Made by a program: the position numbers and the translations under genes. The notes under the pieces were generated by a model. The model did not search any database and had not been told where the DNA came from. It saw only the letters and a list, made by a program, of their open reading frames with translations. Below, one piece after another: positions 16,450 through 25,149 of a DNA stretch of 64,000 nt. Origin of the DNA: PHAA01 sp963665865 (GTDB lineage: Bacteria; Bacillota; Syntrophomonadia; Syntrophomonadales; Syntrophomonadaceae); NCBI GenBank assembly GCA_963665865.2, contig CAXXWF010000001.1:3596001-3660000 (forward strand). The letters are read 5' to 3'. How positions within the stretch are numbered: the stretch's first letter is position 1; each line of letters starts with the position of its first letter.

Positions 16450-17523
16450 ATGGAACAACAAACAATGAAAGCAATGGAATGGGGAGAGGATAAAGGACTT
16501 CATGTCATAGATGTCCCGGTACCCAAAATTATAAAACCGACCGATGCCATAGTACGTGTTACCCTATCTACTATCTGTGCCAGCGACATCCATATCGTAG
16601 GTGGGCATACATATGTTCAACCTCCACAAATTATAGGACATGAATACTGCGGGGAAGTGGAAGAACTTGGCTCTGCCGTCAAGGGTTTTAAGGTTGGCGA
16701 TAAAGTAGCCGTCTCATGCCTTCCTTATTGCGGCGAATGCTATTTCTGCAAGCAGGGGCTATACTTCCAATGTACCGACCCAGAAGTAACCTGTTTCGGA
16801 ACTAATATGGGCCCGACAAAACTTGATGGGTGCCAGGCAGAGTACGTTCGTGTACCTTATGCCGCAAACACCATGTATAAAATCCCTGAAGGGTTTGCAG
16901 AAGAAGATATGCTTTTCGTCGGTGATATTCTTTCAACTGGATATTTTGCTGCTGAAAAGGCTGATATTCAACCAGGTGACACAGTATTCATCATTGGTGC
17001 CGGCCCGGTTGGCATGTGCGCTGCAATAACCGCCAAGTTGTGGGGACCTGCCAATATTATTATTTGTGATGGAGTGCAGTCCAGACTAGATGTGTGTCTA
17101 AAAGAAGGCATTGTCGATAGCGTGCTTAACGTCAATGAAGTCAATGTCGTGGAAAAAGTCCGTGAATTAACAAATGGGCTTGGTCCTGATAAAGTTATAG
17201 AGGCCATCGGCCTTGAACCTACTCTGATAACGGCACTGCAAGCGGTCAGAATGGGTGGAAACGTTGTCACCATAGGTGTTTATGAGGGCTCTGTAACACT
17301 TCCCATGGCGGACATCTGGTTTAAAAACATCAGCCTGAGCATGGGCTTTGTACCGATGAACCACATGGTGGAACTAATCAAGCTGATTCAGGCAGGAAAA
17401 ATAAACACCAAGTTCTTGATGACCCACACTGCACCGCTTAACGATATTGTAAAAGGTTATGACGTCTTCGGTAATAAAAAGGATGGTTGCCTAAAATGGA
17501 TTGTTACACCTTATGAAAAATAA
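16450..17523 (+). CDS. Zinc-dependent alcohol dehydrogenase (MDR family)
   Basis: A 357-residue medium-chain dehydrogenase starting at ATG 16450 behind GAGGAGG. Catalytic zinc ligands are C43 and H64-E65 (GHEY). Structural zinc is bound by the lobe C94, C97, C100 and C108. The Rossmann fold carries GAGPVG near residue 180 with an acidic residue (CDG) after strand 2, suggesting NAD. It resembles Clostridium/Thermoanaerobacter secondary alcohol and threonine/sorbitol dehydrogenase-like enzymes. It is adjacent to an SDR with a similar leader hairpin, suggesting co-regulation. The substrate is not assigned. Confidence 0.9.
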   Translation: MEQQTMKAMEWGEDKGLHVIDVPVPKIIKPTDAIVRVTLSTICASDIHIVGGHTYVQPPQIIGHEYCGEVEELGSAVKGFKVGDKVAVSCLPYCGECYFCKQGLYFQCTDPEVTCFGTNMGPTKLDGCQAEYVRVPYAANTMYKIPEGFAEEDMLFVGDILSTGYFAAEKADIQPGDTVFIIGAGPVGMCAAITAKLWGPANIIICDGVQSRLDVCLKEGIVDSVLNVNEVNVVEKVRELTNGLGPDKVIEAIGLEPTLITALQAVRMGGNVVTIGVYEGSVTLPMADIWFKNISLSMGFVPMNHMVELIKLIQAGKINTKFLMTHTAPLNDIVKGYDVFGNKKDGCLKWIVTPYEK

Positions 17524-17617
17524 TTCCTTACAGTTTCCATAATCAACCAATAACATAAACGTGAGGATCACTCTCTTACAGGGTTTATATTAAAGCCCAA
17601 GGCACTCTTTCACTGGG

Positions 17618-17695
17618 TTGTTAAATTTAGCAGGTAAAGCGGCAATTGTAACCGGGTACATCTTTAATCATTGATAACGGCTATACTGCGCTATA
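17618..17695 (+). pseudogene. SDR micro-relic with head fused to tail
   Basis: Seventy-eight bases keep the first codons of an SDR (LNLAGKAAIVTG) joined directly to its last codons, read after a shift (SLIIDNGYTAL then TAG). Base by base it parallels the intact SDR at 15508, whose ends read NLEGKVAIVTG and SLVIDGGYTAV. All of the middle, roughly 670 bp, is gone. It is a collapsed paralogue. Confidence 0.75.
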
Positions 17696-17743
17696 GAAGA
17701 CCCACTTAAAAATAGCCAGGATGAGATAGTCATCTTCTGAAAT

Positions 17744-17881
17744 AGATATATGATCTCTCCCATCATATATATTTACTACAGGATTTAGGTTCAAAGCAAG
17801 AAAGCCTCCTTAAGGAAGAGGCTTTCTTGCTTTTCTGAACTACCTTAACAATATAAGGTTTTCTATCTACTGCAACTTACT
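17744..17881. repeat. Two-hairpin dispersed repeat, copy 2
   Basis: A 138-bp element nearly identical to 9511-9649. The first inverted repeat is ATATATGAT / ATCATATAT; the second hairpin (17796-17830) is GCAAGAAAGCCTC / GAGGCTTTCTTGC followed by TTTT. Relative to copy 1, the second pair of the stem has changed from T-A to C-G on both sides. It may also terminate transcription leaving the dehydrogenases. Confidence 0.8.
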
Positions 17882-18142
17882 TGAACCCACAAATTTTATT
17901 AGAGAATCTATATACCACCTCGCAAATATGTGATAAAATACCCGTTGGCCACGCTGTCCCAGTGAGTTCTCCAGTGTAGCAAGTTTGACTAAATAAAGAA
18001 GTTTAGTATGTTTATTAAATATTTTGAGTTTTAGGCATCGGAAGAAACTGCGGAGCAGTTTCAACCCACCGCTGCAACGAGGCGGGGGATATCTTTTCGT
18101 CTCGTTATATAGAAGAGGTTATAATATTTTTTGGAGGCACCC
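17882..18142. other. Leader region of the ABC-F gene
   Basis: About 260 bp without a gene. It contains a tight hairpin GAAACTGC-GGA-GCAGTTTC (18046-18064), a GC-rich stretch, and the ribosome site GGAGG at 18133. ABC-F genes are often preceded by attenuator leaders, but I see no clear leader peptide or terminator/antiterminator pair. Confidence 0.4.
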
Positions 18143-19696
18143 ATGAGCATTTTGAATGTAGAAAATGTATCCTGTGGATTTGGTTCACGAAAAATTTTAG
18201 AAAAAGTATCATTTCGACTGTTAAATGGTGAGCACGTAGGCCTGGTTGGAGCAAACGGCGAGGGGAAGTCATCCTTTCTCAATATAATTACCGGCAATCT
18301 AATTCCTGATGAGGGAAAGGTGAGTTGGTGCAAACGCATCACGACGGGCTACCTCGACCAAAGCAGCACCCTAATCAAAGGGAAAACAATCCGTGACGTG
18401 CTGCGTGAAGCATTTAGTGATATGTACCTGAAAGAACAGGAAATGCTGGAAATGTACGATCGAATGTCAAATTGCAGTGAGGAGGAAATGACGGCACTGC
18501 TCGAGGATGTTGGAGAAATACAGGAAATGCTCGAACGCAGCGGCTTTTATATACTCGATACCCGGATAGAAGAGTACGCCAACGGTCTGGGCCTTCGCGA
18601 TATTGGTCTGGACAAAGATGTGGGAGACCTCAGCGGAGGTCAGCGCACCAAAGTATTGTTAACCAAGCTTTTATTAGAGAATCCTATGATTTTGATTTTA
18701 GATGAACCCACCAATTTCCTGGATGAGAATCATATTGCATGGCTGACTAACCTTCTGCAAAATTATGAAAACGCCTTTATTTTAGTCTCCCATGATATTC
18801 CTTTTCTCAATTCAGTGGTCAATGTGGTGTATCATTTTGATAATGCAACGGTGACTCGCTATAAAGGTAATTATGATAACTTTATGGTTATGAGTGAGCT
18901 GAAAAAACGCCAGCTTGAACAGGCCTATGATAAGCAGCAAAAAGAGATTTCACACCTTGAGGATTTTATTGCCCGCAACAAAGCGCGAGTTGCCACAACA
19001 AATATGGCCAAGAGCCGCCAAAAGAAGCTGGATAAGATGGATATCATTGAGCTGGGTAGGGAAAAGATAAAGCCGATTTTTTCGTTTTCTTCAGCCCGGA
19101 CCACCGGGAAAATTGTTATTGAGGCAAAAAATCTTATACTAGGTTATGAGGAGCCGCTCACCGCTCCGCTTAATTTACGGCTTGAGAGAGGGCAAAAAAT
19201 TGCCATTAAGGGTGTTAATGGCTTGGGGAAATCCACTTTGCTCAAAACATTACTGGGCATTCAGCCACCAATAGCGGGAACGGTTGAACTGGATAACTTT
19301 GTTGAAACCGGTTATTTTGAGCAGGAGAAAGCCGCGGGAAGCCACACGGCGCATGAGGAAATATGGCGGGAATTTCCTTCTATGACGAACGCACAGGTGC
19401 GTGGCGCTCTGGCTAAATGTGGCCTGACTGCCGAACACATAGGAAGTCAGATGAAAGTGCTCAGCGGCGGTGAAAATACAAAGGTAAGGTTATGCAAGCT
19501 CATGCTGCGAAATATGAATTTATTGGTTCTTGATGAGCCGACAAATCATCTTGACGTAAATGCCAAGGAAGCATTGAAAACTGCGTTGTCAGAGTTTCGC
19601 GGCACGTTGCTGTTAGTGAGTCATGAGCCTGAATTTTATCAGGATATCGTATCAGGTATCTGGAATCTAGAGGAATGGACAACAAAAATTGTGTGA
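18143..19696 (+). CDS. ABC-F family ATPase (YkpA/YbiT-like)
   Basis: A 517-residue protein with two ABC ATPase domains in one chain and no membrane segment. Start ATG 18143 follows GGAGG. Domain 1 has GANGEGKSS, LSGGQ and LILDEPTNFLD; domain 2 has GVNGLGKST, LSGGENTK and LLVLDEPTNHLD. A charged linker (KKRQLEQAYDKQQKEISHLE) joins them, the P-site tRNA-interacting motif of ABC-F proteins. Such proteins act on the ribosome as translation factors or antibiotic protection proteins. Linker length and sequence fit the YbiT/YkpA group rather than clear resistance subgroups. A monocistronic unit. Confidence 0.9.
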   Translation: MSILNVENVSCGFGSRKILEKVSFRLLNGEHVGLVGANGEGKSSFLNIITGNLIPDEGKVSWCKRITTGYLDQSSTLIKGKTIRDVLREAFSDMYLKEQEMLEMYDRMSNCSEEEMTALLEDVGEIQEMLERSGFYILDTRIEEYANGLGLRDIGLDKDVGDLSGGQRTKVLLTKLLLENPMILILDEPTNFLDENHIAWLTNLLQNYENAFILVSHDIPFLNSVVNVVYHFDNATVTRYKGNYDNFMVMSELKKRQLEQAYDKQQKEISHLEDFIARNKARVATTNMAKSRQKKLDKMDIIELGREKIKPIFSFSSARTTGKIVIEAKNLILGYEEPLTAPLNLRLERGQKIAIKGVNGLGKSTLLKTLLGIQPPIAGTVELDNFVETGYFEQEKAAGSHTAHEEIWREFPSMTNAQVRGALAKCGLTAEHIGSQMKVLSGGENTKVRLCKLMLRNMNLLVLDEPTNHLDVNAKEALKTALSEFRGTLLLVSHEPEFYQDIVSGIWNLEEWTTKIV

Positions 19697-19821
19697 AGAC
19701 CATCAGAGAATACGGTTCTACTCCATCATAATATTCATACTGGCGACCAAACATAACGCATTATGTCATAATGATATAAGAATAGATATATGAAGTGATC
19801 AAAAACAAGGGTTGATGATAA

Positions 19822-21042
19822 ATGATGGATAGAAATATTACTTGTATTAAGGGCGGAAAAGTTATCTTAGAGAATGAAGTTCTAGTGGGCAAGGTAGTAA
19901 TTTTCAATGACAAGATAATTGATATTTTAGACGAGGGAATTTTTGCCAAGAAGATCCCAACGCGCGAAATGAAAATAATAGATGCTGACGGGAGATATGT
20001 TTCACCAGGATTTATAGATCTTCATATTCATGGGTCCGGCGGAAAAGATACCATGGATGGGGAACTATCTGATCTTAGAATAATAAGCGAAACGATCGCT
20101 AAAAGTGGTGTCACAGGATTTTTGCCTACTACCATGACTATGGAAAAAGCCAAGATATATAAGGCTCTCGATTCAGTCAAACTTGCCATGCATGCGAATT
20201 TTAAAGGGGCTAAAATACTTGGTGCCCATATGGAGGGCCCGTTTATAAGCCCAAAGTACAAAGGAGCTCAGGATAAAGATTATATACTTAAACCGGATTT
20301 TAACTTTATTAAAAACTATCTAGACAGCATTAAAATGATAACGATGGCTCCGGAAGAAGATTTTCAATTTGAGTTCATCAAGAGCGTTAAAAACAATTCT
20401 GATATAGTGCTTGCAATGGGACATACCAATGCCAATTACGAAACGGCCCTGGAGGCGGTGAGAGTTGGCATAAGTAATGCATCCCATATTTTCAATGCTA
20501 TGCGGCCATTTCATCACAGAGATCCAGGAGTTGTAGGTGCAGTCATAAAAAGCAATATAAGGTTTGAATTAATTGCAGATACCCTGCACTTACATCCGGC
20601 TGTTTTTCAAATCTTGTTAAATGCTAAAGGAAAAGCCAAGATGATTTTGATTACGGACTCAATGCGGGCAGGTTTAATGGAAGCTGGGAATTGGGAACTG
20701 GGAGGACAGGAAGTAGTTGTAGCCAATAATTCAGCCAGACTTTCGGATGGAACTCTGGCAGGAAGCGTTCTGACCTTGAATAATGCCGTATTTAATATTT
20801 TAACTTATACGGATCTGGAAATTTACGAGGCGGTTGCTTTAGCCAGCTTAAACCCGGCTCGGCTTATTAATATAGACAAATCTAAGGGAAGCATAAAAAT
20901 AGGCAAAGATGCAGATCTGATTATTTTTGATGAAGAATTAAAGGTGGAGTTGTCCATAGCAGGAGGGAAAGTAATTTATGAAAATGACCGTTCATGCCCC
21001 CAGGAACAAACCCTTACGGAAAAGGTGCGGAGTGAGGGGTGA
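19822..21042 (+). CDS. nagA: N-acetylglucosamine-6-phosphate deacetylase
   Basis: A 406-residue amidohydrolase. Metal ligands begin with H68 and H70 in FIDLHIHGSGG. The metal-binding Glu is in AHMEGPFIS, later His residues in GHTNANYE and SHIFNAMRPFHHRDPG, and the catalytic Asp in LITDSMRAG. It converts GlcNAc-6-phosphate to GlcN-6-phosphate and acetate in the cytoplasm. nagB, a GlcNAc kinase gene and a hexosaminidase gene follow. The last 15 residues (CPQEQTLTEKVRSEG) extend beyond the usual end and run up to an inverted-repeat element that starts 8 bp after the stop, so the tail may have been reshaped by its insertion. Confidence 0.95.
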   Translation: MMDRNITCIKGGKVILENEVLVGKVVIFNDKIIDILDEGIFAKKIPTREMKIIDADGRYVSPGFIDLHIHGSGGKDTMDGELSDLRIISETIAKSGVTGFLPTTMTMEKAKIYKALDSVKLAMHANFKGAKILGAHMEGPFISPKYKGAQDKDYILKPDFNFIKNYLDSIKMITMAPEEDFQFEFIKSVKNNSDIVLAMGHTNANYETALEAVRVGISNASHIFNAMRPFHHRDPGVVGAVIKSNIRFELIADTLHLHPAVFQILLNAKGKAKMILITDSMRAGLMEAGNWELGGQEVVVANNSARLSDGTLAGSVLTLNNAVFNILTYTDLEIYEAVALASLNPARLINIDKSKGSIKIGKDADLIIFDEELKVELSIAGGKVIYENDRSCPQEQTLTEKVRSEG

Positions 21043-21049
21043 GCGGCTT

Positions 21050-21229
21050 TGTCATCCTGAACGATAGTGAAGGATCTTTCCCCTATACTTTGCAAACACG
21101 CTGGGTAAGATTCACCCTGCGGGTACTTCCCCCTTCGGGGAGTCCTGATGTGAACTTCGTTCACGGGTAAGGTTGCTGATGTGCCACAAGTGGCACTATT
21201 AAGGTCGCTTCACTACGTTCAGAATGACA
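21050..21229. repeat. Inverted-repeat (MITE/REP-like) element between nagA and nagB
   Basis: About 180 bp bounded by imperfect inverted ends TGTCATCCTGAACG and CGTTCAGAATGACA, each continuing into AGTGAAG-like sequence. Inside are three further hairpins: CCCC-TTC-GGGG, GTGAAC-TTC-GTTCAC and GTGCCAC-AA-GTGGCAC. The TGTCATNCTGAACG end resembles a widespread bacterial palindromic repeat type. It separates nagA from nagB and would fold strongly in the transcript. Confidence 0.75.
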
Positions 21230-21270
21230 TAAATGTTATTTTCTAATTACATGAAGCAGGAGAGATTGCA

Positions 21271-21996
21271 ATGAGAATAATATTAGCAGTTAATAATGAA
21301 GAGATGAGTAAAAAAGCTGCCGCTATGGTAAGAAGTCAGATCATTTTAAAGCCGGACTGTGTATTAGGGCTAGCGACAGGTGATACCCCGATGGGTATGT
21401 ACCAGGAACTTATAAAAATATATGAAAATAAAGAAGTTGATTTTTCAGAGGTTACTGTTTTTAATTTAGATGAATATTGTAACCTGAGTCGAAAAAATCC
21501 ACATAGCTATTACTATTACATGCATCACAACTTCTTTAATTACATAAATGTAAACAAGAAAAACACACATATTCCTAATGGCACGGCCGAAGACATTGAT
21601 GAGGAATGCAGGAACTACGAACGGCAAATTAAAAACAAGGGTGGTATTGATCTCCAGGTATTGGGAATAGGAGTAAACGGACATATAGGTTTTAATGAGC
21701 CGGATGTCAATTTCGAAGCCGAAACTCATCTGGTTAAACTGGATAAAATGACGATCGAAGCTAATGCTAGATTTTTTAATTCCAAGGATAAAGTCCCGAC
21801 GTCGGCTATAAGTATGGGCATAAAAACCATCATGCAATCAAGGATGCTAGTATTGCTGGCAAATGGGGAAACCAAGGCGGAGGCAATATATAAAACTATA
21901 AAGGGTAAAATATGCCCGGAAGTACCGGCTTCAATAATACAGCTTCATCCTAATGCCACGATAATCATTGAAAAAAATGCTGCCAAACTGTTATAG
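21271..21996 (+). CDS. nagB: Glucosamine-6-phosphate deaminase
   Basis: A 241-residue enzyme, the length of the monomeric Bacillus type rather than the 266-residue allosteric E. coli type. Start ATG 21271 follows AGGAGAG. Key lines are ATGDTPMGMY (phosphate binding), NLDEYC with catalytic D67, and GVNGHIGFNEPD with the catalytic His and Glu. It converts GlcN-6-phosphate to fructose-6-phosphate and ammonia. It follows nagA after the inverted-repeat element and precedes the GlcNAc kinase gene, so the pathway from GlcNAc to glycolysis is complete here. Confidence 0.96.
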   Translation: MRIILAVNNEEMSKKAAAMVRSQIILKPDCVLGLATGDTPMGMYQELIKIYENKEVDFSEVTVFNLDEYCNLSRKNPHSYYYYMHHNFFNYINVNKKNTHIPNGTAEDIDEECRNYERQIKNKGGIDLQVLGIGVNGHIGFNEPDVNFEAETHLVKLDKMTIEANARFFNSKDKVPTSAISMGIKTIMQSRMLVLLANGETKAEAIYKTIKGKICPEVPASIIQLHPNATIIIEKNAAKLL

Positions 21997-22047
21997 TCAG
22001 GTATTGGAATACCTAGTACCCCGGTTAACCCTAATTATATATCTTCT

Positions 22048-22144
22048 CATCGGTAAAATCCCAATATGAATGCGTTGTCGTCAATCACAATACGGCCAGT
22101 ATTGCTCAATCCTCCGCCTTGTCATATACGAATTTTACTCGATG
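22048..22144. repeat. Small inverted-repeat element between nagB and the kinase
   Basis: About 97 bp bounded by CATCGGTAAAAT and ATTTTACTCGATG, inverted with a one-base bulge. An inner hairpin CAATAC-GGCCA-GTATTG lies near 22088-22104. No coding frame is present. It has the form of a miniature inverted-repeat element. Confidence 0.5.
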
Positions 22145-22195
22145 AATAAAATACACAGTCAGGATTAACAGGGTACCAGAAAGGATATTTGAATT

Positions 22196-23107
22196 TTGAA
22201 ATATATAATAGGTGTGGACGGTGGCGCAACTAAAACTGAGGCAGTTGCATACAGTTTAGCAGACCAGGAGCTGGGAGAAGGTTATGCGGGTTTTGGCAAT
22301 CTTAGCTTAGATTTTGATCAAGCAGTAAAAAACATAATAGATGCCATCCAGAAATGCATAGATAACCTAAAGGAGGGCCAACCAGGAGAATGTTTGGGGA
22401 TATACTTAGGCATAGCGGGAATTGAAGATAGTGACAATGTCGAGAAGGTAGAGACTTTGCTTAGAGAAAAGTTCCATAGTCAAGTACATGCCAGGCATGA
22501 TTCGGAGCTTGCTCATGCGGCCATATTTAAAGGGAAAGACGGGATTATTACCATATCTGGAACGGGTTCAGTAAGTTATGGTTTATATAAAGGCAAGCAG
22601 GCTAAAACCGGTGGCTGGGGTCATATTTTGGGTGACGAGGGAAGCGGTTATAATATAGCCTTAGCGGCATTTAAAAGGATGACGATGGAGGAAGATTCGG
22701 GATCGGTTAGGAGTAAACTTACTCAGGCAATTATGCGTAAGCTCAATTTGAAACAGGTAAATGATATAAAAGAATTTATTTATTCAGCCAGTAAGGGAGA
22801 AATTGCAGCATTCGCACCTATTGTGGCGGAACTTGCCAAGGCTGCGGAGATAAATTCAGTTAACATACTTAAACAAGCAGGAAAAGACCTGGCTATGATG
22901 ACAGAAAGACTCTATATAAAACTGGGGGTCAATGAATCCATTAATATAGGAGTTAGCGGGAGCATCCTCAATAAAGTTGACATAGTAAGAAAAGAATTCA
23001 AGAGCTGCTTGGAAAGAGATTTAGACTCAGTCAACATAATCGCAGACGATATTTCCGTAACCAAAGGAGCCTGCTATTTACATAGAAGAATAATTGGGCA
23101 GGATTAA
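22196..23107 (+). CDS. N-acetylglucosamine kinase (BadF/BcrA ATPase family)
   Basis: A 303-residue ASKHA-fold kinase, start TTG 22196 with AAAGG upstream. Signatures are GVDGGATKTEAV at the N-terminus (phosphate loop), LGIAGIED, the catalytic-region RHDSELAHAA, GTGSVSYG and GGWGHILGDEGSGYNI. These match the BadF/BadG family members that phosphorylate GlcNAc (NAGK-like). In this operon it would turn the free GlcNAc released by the adjacent hexosaminidase into GlcNAc-6-phosphate for nagA. The next gene starts 26 bp later. N-acetylmuramic acid is a possible alternative substrate. Confidence 0.88.
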   Translation: MKYIIGVDGGATKTEAVAYSLADQELGEGYAGFGNLSLDFDQAVKNIIDAIQKCIDNLKEGQPGECLGIYLGIAGIEDSDNVEKVETLLREKFHSQVHARHDSELAHAAIFKGKDGIITISGTGSVSYGLYKGKQAKTGGWGHILGDEGSGYNIALAAFKRMTMEEDSGSVRSKLTQAIMRKLNLKQVNDIKEFIYSASKGEIAAFAPIVAELAKAAEINSVNILKQAGKDLAMMTERLYIKLGVNESINIGVSGSILNKVDIVRKEFKSCLERDLDSVNIIADDISVTKGACYLHRRIIGQD

Positions 23108-23132
23108 TAAATATGAAAACAGAGGATAAAGC

Positions 23133-25037
23133 ATGTATCTAATACCATTACCACACCAGATTACAGTCCAGGATGGAGTGTTTTCCATAGTCCATAATAC
23201 TGCCATTGTGTTAGACGCGGCGCAGGATGGTATTGACTTCGAAACTGCCAAGCTTCTGCAGCAGGAAATTGAAAAGGCTATAGCCATTAAGCTGCCCATT
23301 AAAAAAGGGCTGCGAAGTGAAAGAAATTTTGCTAAAAACTGCATTTGCTTTGAATATAACCAAATGGATAGTGAAAGTGAAGCCTATAAGCTGATGGTAA
23401 CACCAGAAAAAATAACCATTGCCGCTGATTGCCACCGTGGTTTTCTGTATGGCGTGTCCACCCTGATTCAGCTATGCAAGACATCCCGCGGGGAAATTGC
23501 ATGTTTGGACATTGCCGATGAACCATCCTATGCCAACCGGGGCTATTTGCTGGATGTAAGCCGGGGAAGAGTGCCAACGATGGACAGCTTGAAAGCAATG
23601 GTGGATAGGTTGTCATTGTATAAAATCAATCAACTTCAGTTGTACATGGAAAACTGTTTGCGCTTAGATGGCTTTGAAGAAATTTGGTCACAGACAGATC
23701 CTTTTTTACCGGAAGAAATTCTGGATTTGGACCGTTACTGTATTATGAGAGGGATTGAACTGGTGCCCTGTATTGCTACATTTGGACATTTGTATGATTT
23801 GCTTTGTTCAGTCAGCTTTGGTAAATACAGAGAGGTTGATGACGAGCAGGCAGGGATCTTTACCTGGCATAACCGCATGAGACACCATACCATCAATGTT
23901 GCTGACCCAGAAAGCTTCACGCTTATTACAGGTATTCTTGACCAATACATTTCCTTGTTCCATAGCAATAAAATAAACATTTGCTGCGATGAAACCTTTG
24001 ATTTGGGCAAGGGAAAAAGTGCTGGCTTAGCTGAAAAAATGGCTTATGGAGAACTGTATCTTTCTTATGTCAATAAGTTAGTTGAATATCTGCAAAATAA
24101 GGGAAAAGAAGTGATGATTTGGGGCGATGTATTGCAGAATCATCGCGAGATGATCGGCAAATTGAATGCTGATGTTACCTGCCTCAACTGGTACTATGAT
24201 TGTGGAGCCAAAGGAGAGATTTTTACAATTTTCGCCGACCATGGCTTAAAGCAGTATGCCTGTCCCAGCGTATCTGGTTACAGCCGCTTGGTGAACGCCT
24301 ATGACATGAGTTTTACCAATATCAGGGAGATGGCGCAGTTAGGCAAGGAGTATCATGCCGAAGGATTTTTGAATACAGACTGGGGGGATTGTGGCAGTGT
24401 AAATATGCCTGCGCTTAATATCCCCGGCATGATTTACGGTGCAGCCCAAGGCTGGAACGTGGAGGATAATAGGGATTTTAACAACATAGATCAGGTTATT
24501 TCTTGGGTAGAATATGGGGATCAGAGTAATAATCTGGTGGGGCTTTTGCGGGAGCTTTCTCATCAAGATATAATTAATTTTGACGAGGTGGTATTTTTCA
24601 GGGATTATAAAGTGTTCAATCAGACCTACAATCAGTATGGAGTCTTTATGCATGAAAAAGCGAAAAACAAGATGATGAAGGTTTCCGAGAATCAGCTTAA
24701 GGCAGCAGTGGCCAGATGTGCGGAAATCATAAAATGTCTTAAACAAAATGACAGCACATCCCATGTTGACCTACGTCAGCAAATGTTGGAGTTTTATCTG
24801 GCTGCTCGTGGTGTAGCACTGATGCAGGAATTGACGCTAGTCATTAAGCAAAACGAATATGGTCAGGATGTACATCCGCTGGATAATCCTCATGAAATGG
24901 CTAGCAAGCTGGAAAGCTGGCTTATGGATTACTGTAAGGATTGGAGAGCGGTCAGTCGTGAGAGTGAATTGTTTCGCATCAAAGAATTTGTCTGGCAAAT
25001 CTGTTTGATCCTTAGAAAATATAATGTAGAAACTTAA
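23133..25037 (+). CDS. Cytoplasmic GH20 beta-N-acetylhexosaminidase
   Basis: A 634-residue glycoside hydrolase of family 20. The N-terminal GH20b-type alpha/beta domain (up to about 120) ends at YGVSTLIQL. The TIM barrel follows from YANRGYLLDVSRGRVPT. The catalytic Asp-Glu pair is D286-E287 in NICCDETFDLG, an unusual context compared with the common GGDE. No signal peptide or membrane segment is present, so it acts inside the cell. It lies at the end of nagA-nagB-kinase and would cleave GlcNAc from imported or recycled oligosaccharides. No sugar transporter accompanies the operon. A C-terminal helical region of about 170 residues completes it. Confidence 0.85.
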   Translation: MYLIPLPHQITVQDGVFSIVHNTAIVLDAAQDGIDFETAKLLQQEIEKAIAIKLPIKKGLRSERNFAKNCICFEYNQMDSESEAYKLMVTPEKITIAADCHRGFLYGVSTLIQLCKTSRGEIACLDIADEPSYANRGYLLDVSRGRVPTMDSLKAMVDRLSLYKINQLQLYMENCLRLDGFEEIWSQTDPFLPEEILDLDRYCIMRGIELVPCIATFGHLYDLLCSVSFGKYREVDDEQAGIFTWHNRMRHHTINVADPESFTLITGILDQYISLFHSNKINICCDETFDLGKGKSAGLAEKMAYGELYLSYVNKLVEYLQNKGKEVMIWGDVLQNHREMIGKLNADVTCLNWYYDCGAKGEIFTIFADHGLKQYACPSVSGYSRLVNAYDMSFTNIREMAQLGKEYHAEGFLNTDWGDCGSVNMPALNIPGMIYGAAQGWNVEDNRDFNNIDQVISWVEYGDQSNNLVGLLRELSHQDIINFDEVVFFRDYKVFNQTYNQYGVFMHEKAKNKMMKVSENQLKAAVARCAEIIKCLKQNDSTSHVDLRQQMLEFYLAARGVALMQELTLVIKQNEYGQDVHPLDNPHEMASKLESWLMDYCKDWRAVSRESELFRIKEFVWQICLILRKYNVET

Positions 25038-25149
25038 AATTAGGTTAGAACTCCCAAGGAGACGCGCGAACCAGTCCCGGTGAGGGGTGACCCATCATGG
25101 TCAAGAGCTAACCCACCGGCATAGGATGCGTTGTTAATTGATGCAAAGC

